Numbered from the stretch's first letter, positions 46,439-56,165 are shown. The stretch is 64,000 bases of DNA from Nostoc sp. TCL26-01 (GCF_013393945.1 NZ_CP040297.1:2186804-2250803); one strand, 5' to 3'. Program-made: numbers and translations. The notes: generated by a model from the letters alone, not told the origin.

Positions 46439-47238
46439 TGCTCAAAAAGGCATTTATATAGATATTGACTCGACAAAGTAGTAACAAACCCTGCTACCTT
46501 TTTGCTATTTGTGAAGCCAATATAGGATAGTCATAACGCTAGCAAGCGAAGACTAGTATTCATTAATGGCTAAATAGCAGTATTTAATAGAAAAATGCTC
46601 GCATCAAAACTCTTCTCCTTGTCAATCAGTTGTGGTATGATTTCATCAAGTTGAAATCAAGCAGTTATCAATTTAATTTTGAACTTTTGATGGCTCTTAA
46701 ATTCAATTTATTGCCAGACATAACAGCTTACGCAAAAATCATCGTCTGAATTATCCCATTCCTATCGGTTACTACCGGGAAGTATAATAATTTTGTTGGT
46801 TTTGGTTATCAACTAGTAGTATATACACTGAGTCATCCTCACTTCTACTATCTAATTAGTTGAAAAAACTAATCCAAAAGACAAATACTTGATGTAACAT
46901 TGATGTAGTTAGATTTTGCATATCTCTCAGTATGACTTTGACAAAATCTATAATAATTGCTATTCCCGAATAGAAATAAAAAAACATTGGTAAACTCCCA
47001 TGCTCATTGGCATAAAATTTTACCAAAGCTTCATACTTTAGTAATGCAAATATATAGAAATACACTTTTATGCAAGCTCTTTTAAATTCCTCTGTGTCTT
47101 TGTGCCTCTGTGGTTAAGTAAATTATTTTTTTACCACAAAGGCACAGCGAAAAGTCGGAGCGGAGGTTTCCTCCGTAGACGCTTTGCGGCTTGCCGCAGG
47201 CATCTGAACTTTTCAAGACAAAGACACAAAGTTAAGAG
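46439..47238. other. Long gap between the two pstB genes, with a palindrome cluster
   Basis: I see no convincing gene in 800 bases; a 69-codon minus-strand frame at 46856-47065 is hydrophobic, AT-rich and unsupported. At 47086-47234 lies a composite repeat: TCTTTGTGCCTCTGTGGTTAA facing TTACCACAAAGGCACA, then CGGAGGTTTCCTCCG and GCGGCTTGCCGC hairpins inside GAAAAGT/ACTTTTC arms. The second pstB probably has its own promoter in the left part. Confidence 0.6.
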
Positions 47239-48018
47239 TTAACCGAAACGTCCGGAAACGTAGTCACGGGTACGGGAATCGATGGGATTGCTAAAGATTT
47301 GAGTCGTCACACCAAACTCAACCATTTGTCCAATACGGCTTTCATCGGTGCTGAAGAAAGCAGTAAAATCAGATACGCGAGTTGCTTGCTGCATATTGTG
47401 AGTCACGATCGCAATGGTCAATTCTGAGCGTAAACTATGAATTAGCTCTTCAACTTTGATGGTGGCGATGGGGTCAAGGGCTGAACAAGGTTCATCCATC
47501 AACAAAATTTTGGGCTTGATAGCTAAAGCCCTAGCGATACAAAGCCTTTGTTGTTGCCCTCCAGAAAGTCCCAAGGCTGATTTATTCAACTTATCTTTAA
47601 CTTCATTCCAGAGAGCCGCACCTTTGAGAGCAGATTCGACAACTTCATCTAAATCGGCTTGGGGTAGTCTAGCGGAGATTCTCACACCGTAGGCGACATT
47701 TTCATAAATACTCATGGGGAAAGGGTTTGGTCTTTGAAATACCATGCCTATTTGACGGCGGAGTTTGTTGATATTGACACGGGGGTCATAGATATTTTGA
47801 CCATAAAACTCCACCTTACCTTCCACTTTCACTGGGCCTTCTAATTCACTGATGCGATTGAGGGTTTTGATAAAGGTAGATTTACCACAACCGCTAGGGC
47901 CAATAATTGCGGTGACATGATTTTGGTAAACATCTAGAGATATCCCTTCAATTGCTTTTGAGGTGTTGTAATAAAAGCTGAGGTTTTTGACTTTGATAGC
48001 TGGGGTTAATTGATTCAT
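47239..48018 (-). CDS. pstB: Phosphate ABC transporter ATP-binding protein PstB
   Basis: The 259-residue ATPase drives high-affinity phosphate import. Walker A GPSGCGKST, Q-loop MVFQRPNPFPMS (Q95), signature LSGGQQQRLCIARAL, Walker B ILLMDEPCSALDP and H-loop VTHN are all canonical. It follows pstA by 12 bases in the pstS-C-A-B order. Confidence 0.97.
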   Translation of the reverse strand: MNQLTPAIKVKNLSFYYNTSKAIEGISLDVYQNHVTAIIGPSGCGKSTFIKTLNRISELEGPVKVEGKVEFYGQNIYDPRVNINKLRRQIGMVFQRPNPFPMSIYENVAYGVRISARLPQADLDEVVESALKGAALWNEVKDKLNKSALGLSGGQQQRLCIARALAIKPKILLMDEPCSALDPIATIKVEELIHSLRSELTIAIVTHNMQQATRVSDFTAFFSTDESRIGQMVEFGVTTQIFSNPIDSRTRDYVSGRFG

Positions 48019-48030
48019 TTTGGTGAGAAT

Positions 48031-48912
48031 TTACTTAATCTTTTTCTTACGAGTAGCTAGACGAGAGAGCAAACTAATACACAACACTAAGCCAAGTAAA
48101 ACTATAGAAGTAGTCCAGACTAGTTGACTTTTTTCGGGATCTGGGTCGTTGTAGAGGTTAAAAATTAATACTGGTAAGGAAGCTGTCGGGCCAAGTAATC
48201 CGGCTGACCAATCTAGACTGAATAAGGCGGTGAAAATTAGCGGTGCTGTTTCACCAGCTGCACGAGCTACGGCGAGTAAAACACCTGTGGTGATTGGTGG
48301 AATAGCAGCTTTAACAACCACACGAAAAGTGGTTTGGAAACGTGTACCACCCAAAGCAGCAGAAGCAAGACGTTGATCGATGGGAATCAGTTTTAATGCT
48401 TCTTCTGTAGTTAAGGCAATGATCGGTAACATGATTGTGGCTAAGGCAAAACCCCCAGCGATCGCACTAAAGCTTTTAGTGACTAAAACGATCACACCAT
48501 AAGCAAATATCCCTACCACGATGGAAGGTACACCCGTCATAATACTGACGATGAAGCGCACGAAACGAGCCGTTATAGAAGTTTGACCAAATTCTGCTAA
48601 ATATATGCCTGTAAATAATCCTACAGGAATACTGAGAAGAGAACCAATGGCGACAATTGTGATAGTGCCTAAAATGGCATTGCCAAATCCGTTATCAATA
48701 ACTGCTTTGACAAACATTTCTGAGCGCAATCCCTTTAGTCCTCTAGCTAAGATTTCCCACAGAATCGATACTAAAGGAACTAAAGCTAAACCGGTGAATG
48801 CAAAAGCGATCGCATTCATGAAATAGGTAAACAGCAGTCTGCCTGTGGGCAAAGGACTGCACAATTCTGCTACCAAAAGGTGATCATTTTCAGATGGTTG
48901 GGAACTATTCAT
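48031..48912 (-). CDS. pstA: Phosphate ABC transporter permease PstA
   Basis: The membrane protein (293 residues from ATG 48912) has six predicted helices and the PstA core: GLFTGIYLAEFGQ, MTGVPSIVVGIFAYGVIVLV, and the EAA-like TEEALKLIPIDQRLASAALGGTRFQTTFRVVVKAA. An in-frame TTG at 48954 would add 14 residues; the ATG is preferred. It pairs with PstC in the inner membrane. Confidence 0.96.
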   Translation of the reverse strand: MNSSQPSENDHLLVAELCSPLPTGRLLFTYFMNAIAFAFTGLALVPLVSILWEILARGLKGLRSEMFVKAVIDNGFGNAILGTITIVAIGSLLSIPVGLFTGIYLAEFGQTSITARFVRFIVSIMTGVPSIVVGIFAYGVIVLVTKSFSAIAGGFALATIMLPIIALTTEEALKLIPIDQRLASAALGGTRFQTTFRVVVKAAIPPITTGVLLAVARAAGETAPLIFTALFSLDWSAGLLGPTASLPVLIFNLYNDPDPEKSQLVWTTSIVLLGLVLCISLLSRLATRKKKIK

Positions 48913-48958
48913 AATCCAACAATTAATGTATTTAGTACTTTTGATGTCACACAATCAA

Positions 48959-49927
48959 CTATTTGTTTTTTCTCCCAACCCACTGCACTAATACCCTAGC
49001 AGCTATATTCACTAATAAAGTCAAACCAAATAATACTAACCCCAGATAACTTAAAGCTCCAATATGTAATCCTGGTTCAGCTTCGGCAAATTCATTGGCT
49101 AATACAGAAGGAATTGTATAAGCTGGATCAAGAAGGGAAAGACTAATTTGAGTTGAGTTACCAATTACCATAGTTACAGCCATTGTTTCTCCCAAAGCTC
49201 GCCCTAAAGCTAGCATGGCAGCACTGACAATTCCGGAAAATCCCGCAGGTAATAATACGCGGAAAATTGTTTCCCAACGAGTACTTCCCAAAGCCATAGA
49301 TGCACTGCGTAACTCTTTGGGTATGGCTAATAAAACATCACGGGTAATTGCTGCCATTGTCGGCAAAATCATAATGGCCAGAATAATTGCCGCCGTGAGC
49401 ATATTTGTGCCGACGGGAAATTCGGAATTAAATAAGGGAATCCATCTAAAATTAGTTGCTAACCATTTTTGTAAAGGTTCTAAAACCGGAATAAAAATAA
49501 AAATTCCCCACAAACCAATAATCACACTCGGAATAGCAGCAATTAACTCCACAACAAAGGCGATCGTTGTCCTTACAGATGGGGGTAAGAAGTTTTCACT
49601 GGTGACTAAGGCAATGGCTATTCCTACTGGCACAGCTAAAAATATAGCAATGATACTGCTGACTAAAGTCCCATAAATATAAGGCAATGCACCAAATATC
49701 TGATTACCTGTATCCCAGTCTTGAGTCCACAAAAAACCCACGCCAAATTTAACAATAGCTGGTTTGGCTTCCTGGAAAATGATCCAACTCATCACAAACA
49801 ATACACCCACAGCGATCGCTGCAAAAACATACACCAGCCATGTGAATATTTGATTTAATAAAAAGTTTGTCCCATCAGTTCCTGTTAATTCCAGGTGTTC
49901 ATTATTTGGTGGTGATATGTTAGTCAT
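48959..49927 (-). CDS. pstC: Phosphate ABC transporter permease PstC
   Basis: The 322-residue membrane protein (from ATG 49927; a TTG at 49996 lies within an upstream repeat) shows PstC motifs: FLWTQDWDTGNQIFGALPYIYGTL, PSVIIGLWGIFIFIPVL and the EAA loop RDVLLAIPKELRSASMALGSTRWETIFRVLLPAGFSGI. It starts after a hairpin in the pstS-pstC gap. Confidence 0.96.
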   Translation of the reverse strand: MTNISPPNNEHLELTGTDGTNFLLNQIFTWLVYVFAAIAVGVLFVMSWIIFQEAKPAIVKFGVGFLWTQDWDTGNQIFGALPYIYGTLVSSIIAIFLAVPVGIAIALVTSENFLPPSVRTTIAFVVELIAAIPSVIIGLWGIFIFIPVLEPLQKWLATNFRWIPLFNSEFPVGTNMLTAAIILAIMILPTMAAITRDVLLAIPKELRSASMALGSTRWETIFRVLLPAGFSGIVSAAMLALGRALGETMAVTMVIGNSTQISLSLLDPAYTIPSVLANEFAEAEPGLHIGALSYLGLVLFGLTLLVNIAARVLVQWVGRKNK

Positions 49928-49992
49928 GTAATTCCAGAAAGTAGATGATTTAGGTGATTTGGAGCTAATGCAAGCTTGCCCACAATCAAAAA

Positions 49993-50030
49993 TCAAAAGT
50001 CCAAGCTAGTTTTTGACCTTGGACTTTTGA
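49993..50030. repeat. STRR-derived hairpin between pstS and pstC
   Basis: TCAAAAGTCCAAG (49993-50005) and CTTGGACTTTTGA (50018-50030) are perfect 13-base arms made of heptamer STRR units. In the pst transcript this would form a stable hairpin right after pstS, a place where partial termination or mRNA protection raises binding-protein yield. Confidence 0.75.
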
Positions 50031-50042
50031 CTTTTGACAACC

Positions 50043-51083
50043 TTATTTGACAGTGCTATTGACTGTTTGCAATACTCGGTTGGCTACATCAGCCGGAATT
50101 CTAGTGTAATTTAAGTCGTCATTAAATTGTTGACCGTCTTTTAAAACCCAGTTAATCCATTTTTTCACAGCTTCAGCTTTAGCAGCGTTAGCATACTGTT
50201 TATAAACCATCATCCAGGTCAAACCAACAATGGGATAGCCTTGTCCGGGATCACCAACAAATACACGGTAGTTGCTGGGGAAAGATACTGTTGATAAAGC
50301 AGCGTTAGCAGATTGTAAAGAAGGGCTAACAAATTCACCTTTTTTGTTTTGGATCTGTGCGGACTTGAGGTTATTCTTGGCAGCATAAGCATACTCAACA
50401 TAACCAATAGAGCCAGGAGTCCGCGCTACTAAAGCAGCTACACCAGGGTTACCTTTACCTTTAAGAACGTTAGGTAAAGTCCATTTGGGAGCAGTGTTAG
50501 CGCCAATTCTGCCCTTGAAGTAAGCACTGATTGCACTCAAGTGATTTGTAAAAATGAAAGTTGTACCACTACCATCTGCGCGGACAACAAATCTAATTGG
50601 TTGGTTGGGTAGATTCACACCAGGGTTGTCGGCTTTAATTTTGGCATCACTCCAGTTAGTGATTTGTCCAGAAAAAATTGCTGGTAGTGTACCACGGGAC
50701 AATCTGAGATTATTGACACCCGGAACATTGTAAACAACGGAAACTGCACCGCCTGCGGTGGGAACTAAGATGACACCATTTTTAACTTTAGCGATTTCCT
50801 CATCTTTCATTGCCGCATCACTACCACCAAAGTCAACAGTCCCAGCAATTGTTTGGCGAATACCACCACCACTACCAATTGCTTGGTAATTGATGCTCAA
50901 TCCTGGATGCTTCTTTTTAACTTCACGAGCATACCGTTCGTATAGTGGAGCCGGAAAAGTTGCCCCTGCGCCGTTGAGAGTTTGAGCTTGAGCGATCGCT
51001 GTAAAAATTGGGCTAATTGCCACAGCAGATGTTACCACAGCTGTAGTGAATACACGTTGAAAAACGGTAGTCGAAAGATTCAT
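50043..51083 (-). CDS. pstS: Phosphate-binding protein PstS
   Basis: The 346-residue protein has a signal peptide (about residues 1-33, ending IAQAQ) and the PstS body: LNGAGATFPAPLYERYAREV, YQAIGSGGGIRQTIAGTVDFGGSDAAM and RADGSGTTFIFTNHLS, which hold the phosphate-binding Ser/Asp/Arg residues. It delivers phosphate from the periplasm to PstC/PstA. It is the first gene of the operon, with a PHO-box-like site about 87 bases before the start. Confidence 0.97.
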   Translation of the reverse strand: MNLSTTVFQRVFTTAVVTSAVAISPIFTAIAQAQTLNGAGATFPAPLYERYAREVKKKHPGLSINYQAIGSGGGIRQTIAGTVDFGGSDAAMKDEEIAKVKNGVILVPTAGGAVSVVYNVPGVNNLRLSRGTLPAIFSGQITNWSDAKIKADNPGVNLPNQPIRFVVRADGSGTTFIFTNHLSAISAYFKGRIGANTAPKWTLPNVLKGKGNPGVAALVARTPGSIGYVEYAYAAKNNLKSAQIQNKKGEFVSPSLQSANAALSTVSFPSNYRVFVGDPGQGYPIVGLTWMMVYKQYANAAKAEAVKKWINWVLKDGQQFNDDLNYTRIPADVANRVLQTVNSTVK

Positions 51084-51169
51084 ATTACCTCGCAGTCTAG
51101 GGATTACTTTCCGCTTTTGTCACAGCAATGAACAGGTTATATTTATTACCTTTAATTTAAATTAAGCTA

Positions 51170-51199
51170 TGGTAAACAAAAGTTTAAAATCTGTTTAAA
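51170..51199 (-). promoter_or_regulatory. PHO-box-like triple repeat upstream of pstS
   Basis: On the minus strand three 8-base units lie with 3-base spacers: TTTAAACA-GAT-TTTAAACT-TTT-GTTTACCA. The cyanobacterial PHO box bound by SphR/PhoB is a row of YTTAAYYW octamers with 3-base spacers. The first two units match seven of eight positions, the third fewer. Spacing and place before pstS make regulation by phosphate starvation likely. Confidence 0.6.
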
Positions 51200-51332
51200 A
51201 GTATCAGATTTGATTGTTTACATTTTTTCAGAGAATTTTTTCTCAACATCCTATGAAGCAATAATGAGTTAATGATAAATACCTAAAAAATATTCAATGA
51301 TAAATATAGTAATTTGCCTACTAACAGCCTAT

Positions 51333-51440
51333 TTATAAAGTAAATATTAAGGTAGGGCGTGTTACAAATCAGTTAACAGTTATCAGTTATCAGTTAATAA
51401 ACACTGTTTACTGTTCACTGTTTACGCACCATGTTTCTCT
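51333..51440. repeat. Dispersed repeat with STRRs, inverted relative to 16045-16232
   Basis: It starts TTTATAAAGTAAATATTAAG, contains GTAGGGCGTGTTACAAATCA, TCAGTTA heptamers and TGTTTAC/TGTTCAC units, and ends GCACCATGTTTCTC. It matches the reverse complement of the 16 kb copy. The neighbourhood (51200-51800) is otherwise without clear genes. Confidence 0.7.
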
Positions 51441-51498
51441 CAAGAAATAATTCAGGTAGCAAGTACTTCTTCTTAACTCACCACTCACCACTCAGCAC

Positions 51499-51585
51499 TC
51501 ACCACCGAGTCAGGTAAAAAATAAACCTAGCAGGAAGACCAATTACCAGACCACCTGCCAGGAAGGCACGGTATATTCTCGCCAT
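51499..51585 (-). CDS. Possible 28-residue membrane peptide
   Basis: The frame encodes a peptide starting MARIYRAFLAGGLVIGLP and ending FIFYLTRW: basic at the N-terminus, then about 20 hydrophobic residues, like small photosynthetic or regulatory membrane peptides. No ribosome binding site is clear, the stop lies in a CACTCAC repeat, and I do not recognise it. It may be chance. Confidence 0.25.
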   Translation of the reverse strand: MARIYRAFLAGGLVIGLPARFIFYLTRW

Positions 51586-51800
51586 GTTTGATTGGGGTAG
51601 TACTTATTTATTGGAAATAATGCCTATCCGTAACAACAATAACTGAATTGGTAGCGGTGAAGGGTTAAGGAAATTCAGTTATGTGGTTAACTTACAGTTA
51701 AAACAAACAGAATACTCAACTGAATTCTGACTCCTGACTCCTGTTTGATAATATTAAGAAAGCGCTTCACACTTCTTAAATATTCAGCTTTACCAGAAAA

Positions 51801-53309
51801 ATGGCCAGAGACTTACGGGGATTCATTAAAATTTTAGAAGAAAAGGGACAATTACGGCGAATTTCTGCCTTAGTTGACCCAGATTTAGAAATTGCCGAGA
51901 TTTCTAACCGGATGCTGCAAAAAGGCGGGCCGGGCTTATTGTTTGAAAACGTCAAAGGGGCATCCTTTCCCGTCGCGGTGAACTTGATGGGAACCGTGGA
52001 GAGAATCTGCTGGGCGATGAATATGCAGCACCCTCAAGAATTAGAAACCTTGGGGAAAAAGCTGAGTATGCTACAACAACCAAAACCCCCCAAGAAAATT
52101 TCTCAAGCCATAGATTTTGGTAAAGTGCTGTTTGATGTAGTCAAAGCCAAACCAGGGCGAGACTTTTTTCCAGCTTGTCAGCAAGTAGTACTTCAGGGTG
52201 ATGATTTAGATTTAACCAAATTGCCCTTGATTCGTCCTTATCCTGGTGATGCAGGCAGAATTATCACACTGGGGCTAGTCATTACCAAAGATTGTGAGAC
52301 GGGTACGCCGAATGTGGGTGTGTATCGCTTGCAATTGCAATCGAAAAATACCATGACAGTCCACTGGTTATCAGTGCGGGGTGGGGCGAGACATTTACGC
52401 AAAGCAGCCGAACAGGGTAAAAAATTAGAAGTAGCGATCGCTCTTGGTGTTGATCCTTTAATTATCATGGCAGCAGCTACACCCATTCCTGTAGATTTAT
52501 CAGAGTGGTTGTTTGCTGGCTTGTATGGTGGTTCTGGTGTGCAGTTGGCGAAGTGTAAAACTGTAGATTTAGAAGTTCCTGCCGATTCTGAGTTTGTGTT
52601 GGAAGGGACAATCACACCAGGAGAAGTTTTACCAGATGGCCCCTTTGGTGATCACATGGGTTATTACGGCGGCGTAGAAGATTCACCGCTAATTCGCTTC
52701 CAGTGTATGACACACCGCAAAGACCCAATTTATTTGACCACATTTAGCGGTCGTCCACCCAAAGAAGAAGCCATGATGGCGATCGCACTCAACCGCATTT
52801 ACACACCGATTTTACGTCAACAAGTCTCAGAAATTGTGGATTTCTTCCTGCCAATGGAAGCTTTGAGTTACAAAGCCGCAATTATTTCCATTGATAAAGC
52901 CTATCCTGGACAAGCACGCCGAGCAGCCTTAGCGTTTTGGAGTGCCTTACCCCAATTTACTTACACCAAGTTTGTCATCGTCGTTGATAAAGACATTAAC
53001 ATTCGTGACCCCCGTCAAGTAGTCTGGGCAATTAGTTCTAAAGTTGACCCCACCAGAGATGTATTTATTTTGCCGAATACACCCTTTGACACCTTAGATT
53101 TTGCCAGTGAGAAAATTGGCTTAGGTGGAAGAATGGGGATTGATGCAACTACCAAAATTCCCCCAGAAATAGACCATGAATGGGGTGCGCCTTTAGAATC
53201 TGATCAAGATATAGCCGCAATGGTAGAAAGACGATGGGCCGAATACGGTTTAGCAGATTTGCAATTAGGTGAAGTTGACCCCAATTTGTTTGGTTACGAT
53301 ATGAAATAG
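51801..53309 (+). CDS. UbiD-family (de)carboxylase
   Basis: The 502-residue enzyme matches the prenylated-FMN-dependent UbiD family: MARDLRGFIKILEEKGQLRRI, ISNRMLQKGGPGLLFENVKG, RPYPGDAGRIITLGLVITKD, VALGVDPLIIMAAATPIP and the E-x-E-D-like PDGPFGDHMGYYGG region. In cyanobacteria such enzymes are assigned to plastoquinone or related quinone synthesis (4-hydroxybenzoate-type decarboxylation). It stands alone, with no ubiX next to it. Confidence 0.93.
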   Translation: MARDLRGFIKILEEKGQLRRISALVDPDLEIAEISNRMLQKGGPGLLFENVKGASFPVAVNLMGTVERICWAMNMQHPQELETLGKKLSMLQQPKPPKKISQAIDFGKVLFDVVKAKPGRDFFPACQQVVLQGDDLDLTKLPLIRPYPGDAGRIITLGLVITKDCETGTPNVGVYRLQLQSKNTMTVHWLSVRGGARHLRKAAEQGKKLEVAIALGVDPLIIMAAATPIPVDLSEWLFAGLYGGSGVQLAKCKTVDLEVPADSEFVLEGTITPGEVLPDGPFGDHMGYYGGVEDSPLIRFQCMTHRKDPIYLTTFSGRPPKEEAMMAIALNRIYTPILRQQVSEIVDFFLPMEALSYKAAIISIDKAYPGQARRAALAFWSALPQFTYTKFVIVVDKDINIRDPRQVVWAISSKVDPTRDVFILPNTPFDTLDFASEKIGLGGRMGIDATTKIPPEIDHEWGAPLESDQDIAAMVERRWAEYGLADLQLGEVDPNLFGYDMK

Positions 53310-53324
53310 AAATACACACACTAG

Positions 53325-53405
53325 CTAGTAGGTTGGGTGGAGGCTTTGCGTAACCCAACATTCTGATCTCTGTTGGGTTGCGCTACGCTTAACGCCACTA
53401 CATCT
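53325..53405. repeat. GTAGGTTGGGT...AACCCAACA repeat
   Basis: It begins GTAGGTTGGGTGGAGGCTTT, contains GCGTAACCCAACA and TGTTGGGTTGCGCTACGCTT, and ends CCACTAC. Related copies are at 19670, 27499 and 63931. It lies between convergent genes ubiD-type and crtD-type. Confidence 0.75.
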
Positions 53406-53448
53406 GCTATGTCTGTGGCTTGTGAGAAATGCAGGAAAAGTATGTGAG

Positions 53449-54963
53449 TTAAGATTGCGCTGCAATTTGTCTCACCACTGTCAAAGCTGAGTAACTTACC
53501 CCGGCTGTTCCTTCTCCTGGATGGGTGGAGTCGCCAACTAGCCACAAATGATTGATGGGTGTCCGGTTGGCAAAACCGAAGGGGCCAAAAGTCGGGATTC
53601 TTTGACCAATACCACCAACGATACCGCGATCGCGTCCTGTGTAATGAGCAAAACTTCGAGGTGTGGCTGCTTCTTGATAAACTATGGTTTCTGGTTTGAG
53701 ATAAAAATATTGGGCTAATTTGGCGATCGCTTCTTGAGTGTACTGCTGTTTCAATCCTGGATAATCTTCAGTATTCCACCATTGTTCGGGGTCTACAAAG
53801 GATGAGGCAATAATTGTCGCTTGTCCATCTGGGGCGCGTCCATCACCTGCATGACTGACGGAAACAAACAAAGAGTTATTTTCCCCAATCACGCCATCGG
53901 CATCATACAAAAATTGTAGGTGAGGGGGACACTCTGGTGGAATCGCACTTGCATCTACACCCAAGTAAACCACAAATGCCCCTGATGCTGGGGGTAATTT
54001 TTCCACACGTTGTTTATAACCTGATGGGGCTTGTTCTCCCAATAGTTGCACTAAGTTTTGTACCGTCACGTTAGCAACTACATGATCAGGCGCTTCTGTC
54101 CACACTTCCCCGGTTTTCTGGTTTCTAATCACAACACCAGAGGCTTTGCCATGCTCTACTTTGATCTGTTCGACAGTGTGGCGCATTAATAATTTACCAC
54201 CATCTCGTTCTAATGCTTCGACTAGGCGATCGCTCAATACCTGCATACTACCTTGCAGATGAAATAATCCTTGGGGCAATTGCGATACACTCAACGCAGT
54301 CGCCGCATAAAGTAAAGCTGTTTCCTCAGCGTTGACTTGAGAATACAACTTGAGCTGCAAATCTAAAAATGTCCGCAATCGTCTATCATTTCCCAACCCA
54401 CACAATCTTAAAGCGTCACCCACCGTAAATAAGGTAAATGGTACAGTAACTAACGTACTGGGACGCACTGCTTGAGTTAGTTGCCACAAATCCCACAAAT
54501 TACGCGGTGGTAAAACTGGATCACGTCCTTGAAATTCCCAACTAGCATCAAATAAAGTCGCCATGAGTTGCCAAAATGGCTCACTACCAGGAAATTGTCT
54601 TTGTCGTTCCTCTTGCCATTTTTGCAGATCACGCCATACATTAATCGGTGTATTTTCCCCAGGTAAATATACAGCACAAGCTGGGTCACAAGGCGTTGCA
54701 TCTGGTAAATCGATTTCTAGTTCTGAAAATATACGGTGATGAATCCCCCCTGGTTCTAAACCAGCCACTTGAGTCGCCCCCACATCAAAGGTAAATCCCT
54801 GACGTTTAAAGGTAGAAGCACAACCTCCTGGAACAATGGCTTGGTCTAAAACTAAGACACTATAACCACGACGCGCTAACAATGCACCAGCCGTCAGCCC
54901 ACCAATCCCCGCACCGATGACGACTACACGAGGTTTACTTTGATTAACCAAAATACTAGACAT
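53449..54963 (-). CDS. Carotenoid desaturase/isomerase-type FAD oxidoreductase (CrtD-like)
   Basis: The 504-residue protein has the N-terminal FAD motif VVVIGAGIGGLTAGALLARRGYSVLVLDQ (residues 13-41) and GGCASTFKRQGFTFDVGATQ typical of the CrtI/CrtH/CrtD group. It ends with HLWLVGDSTHPGEGTAGVSYSALTV, the C-terminal FAD-binding motif. It most resembles cyanobacterial C-3',4' desaturases of the CrtD type, needed for myxol-type glycosides; a carotene isomerase (CrtH) is the main alternative. It is alone on its strand. Confidence 0.8.
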   Translation of the reverse strand: MSSILVNQSKPRVVVIGAGIGGLTAGALLARRGYSVLVLDQAIVPGGCASTFKRQGFTFDVGATQVAGLEPGGIHHRIFSELEIDLPDATPCDPACAVYLPGENTPINVWRDLQKWQEERQRQFPGSEPFWQLMATLFDASWEFQGRDPVLPPRNLWDLWQLTQAVRPSTLVTVPFTLFTVGDALRLCGLGNDRRLRTFLDLQLKLYSQVNAEETALLYAATALSVSQLPQGLFHLQGSMQVLSDRLVEALERDGGKLLMRHTVEQIKVEHGKASGVVIRNQKTGEVWTEAPDHVVANVTVQNLVQLLGEQAPSGYKQRVEKLPPASGAFVVYLGVDASAIPPECPPHLQFLYDADGVIGENNSLFVSVSHAGDGRAPDGQATIIASSFVDPEQWWNTEDYPGLKQQYTQEAIAKLAQYFYLKPETIVYQEAATPRSFAHYTGRDRGIVGGIGQRIPTFGPFGFANRTPINHLWLVGDSTHPGEGTAGVSYSALTVVRQIAAQS

Positions 54964-55118
54964 GAGAATTAAATTAACAAAATTTAATATTACTACTCAT
55001 AATTTTATAATTAATCGTCATAAAGTTGTGGGAAATACCTTCTGTACGAGCTACGTGAACAGCAAGGCACGTACTCATAAATGAGAATATAGTGAAGTTA
55101 AGTTGATAGGAACTGCCG

Positions 55119-56165
55119 ATGCAGTCGTTTGAACTAAACTTTATCGAACGCCAGCCAATTAATCAAAATCTGCTGCGTACCGTCCGGCTCATTGGTGAGT
55201 ACAAAGGCAAGCAGGAATTGTTCAAAGAACAGTCACCTCAAGTATTGGAGACATTGCGCCAAGCGGCAATAATTCAAAGCACAGAGTCTTCCAATCGAAT
55301 AGAAGGCATCACAGCGCCTCTAGAACGCATCAAAGAATTAGTCGCTGAAAAAACTACACCCCGCGATCGCTCAGAACAAGAAATTGCTGGCTATCGAGAT
55401 GTACTTACCACGATTCACACCAGCTATGCTCACATTCCTTTTACTACCGGAGTAGTGTTACAGCTACATCGTGACCTTTACCAATTTACTGTTATTGAGG
55501 GTGGACGCTGGAAGTCGGTAGATAATGAGATCAGTGAGACTTACCCAGATGGTAGAAAGGTTGTGAGATTTCAGCCAGTCCCAGCTTATAGGACACAAGA
55601 TGCAATGCATCGGTTGCATGAACAATTCAACCGCCTCTTTGAGTCTGAAGAAATCGAGCCATTACTGCTCATCCCTACTTATATCTTAGATTTTCTGTGC
55701 ATCCACCCTTTTAGTGATGGCAATGGACGAATGGCTCGGCTACTAACACTGCTTTTACTATACAAAACAGGTTACGAAGTGGGTCGATTTATTAGCTTGG
55801 AACGGATTGTAGAACGTACAAAAGAAAGCTACTACGATACACTTTACCAATCGTCGCAAAACTGGCATCAAGGACAACATAGCTTGCTACCTTGGTGGGA
55901 GTATTTTCTAGGTGTAATGCTGCTGTCGGCTTACCGGGAGTTTGAGCAGCGAGTCGGGTTAGTCAGCTCGGTCAAGGGCGTTAAAACAGCTATGGTGCTA
56001 GATACTATTAACAATATACCCGGAGATTTTTCTATCAAGGATTTACAGGAACGATGTCCCACTGTAGGAATTGACCTAATTCGCCGCATTCTACGCCAGG
56101 AGCGTAATTCCGGGCGGCTGGAATGTTTAAGCCGAGGCCCTGACGCGCGTTGGTGCAAGAAATAG
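55119..56165 (+). CDS. Fic-domain protein (AMPylase-type) with inhibitory helix
   Basis: The 348-residue protein has the complete Fic motif HPFSDGNGR (H196) and, near the N-terminus, the inhibitory motif S58-x-x-x-E62-G63 in ESSNRIEGI, which blocks ATP binding in class II Fic enzymes. A C-terminal winged-helix-like region follows (about residues 290-345). Such proteins transfer AMP to target proteins when relieved of inhibition. No separate antitoxin gene is needed or seen. The 55 kb position is between unrelated genes, consistent with an accessory gene. Confidence 0.93.
   Translation: MQSFELNFIERQPINQNLLRTVRLIGEYKGKQELFKEQSPQVLETLRQAAIIQSTESSNRIEGITAPLERIKELVAEKTTPRDRSEQEIAGYRDVLTTIHTSYAHIPFTTGVVLQLHRDLYQFTVIEGGRWKSVDNEISETYPDGRKVVRFQPVPAYRTQDAMHRLHEQFNRLFESEEIEPLLLIPTYILDFLCIHPFSDGNGRMARLLTLLLLYKTGYEVGRFISLERIVERTKESYYDTLYQSSQNWHQGQHSLLPWWEYFLGVMLLSAYREFEQRVGLVSSVKGVKTAMVLDTINNIPGDFSIKDLQERCPTVGIDLIRRILRQERNSGRLECLSRGPDARWCKK

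Noticed and set aside
46856..47065. 69-codon hydrophobic minus-strand gene between the pstB genes
   Set aside because: It is AT-rich with Phe/Tyr/Ile bias expected by chance, with no start signal or known relatives.
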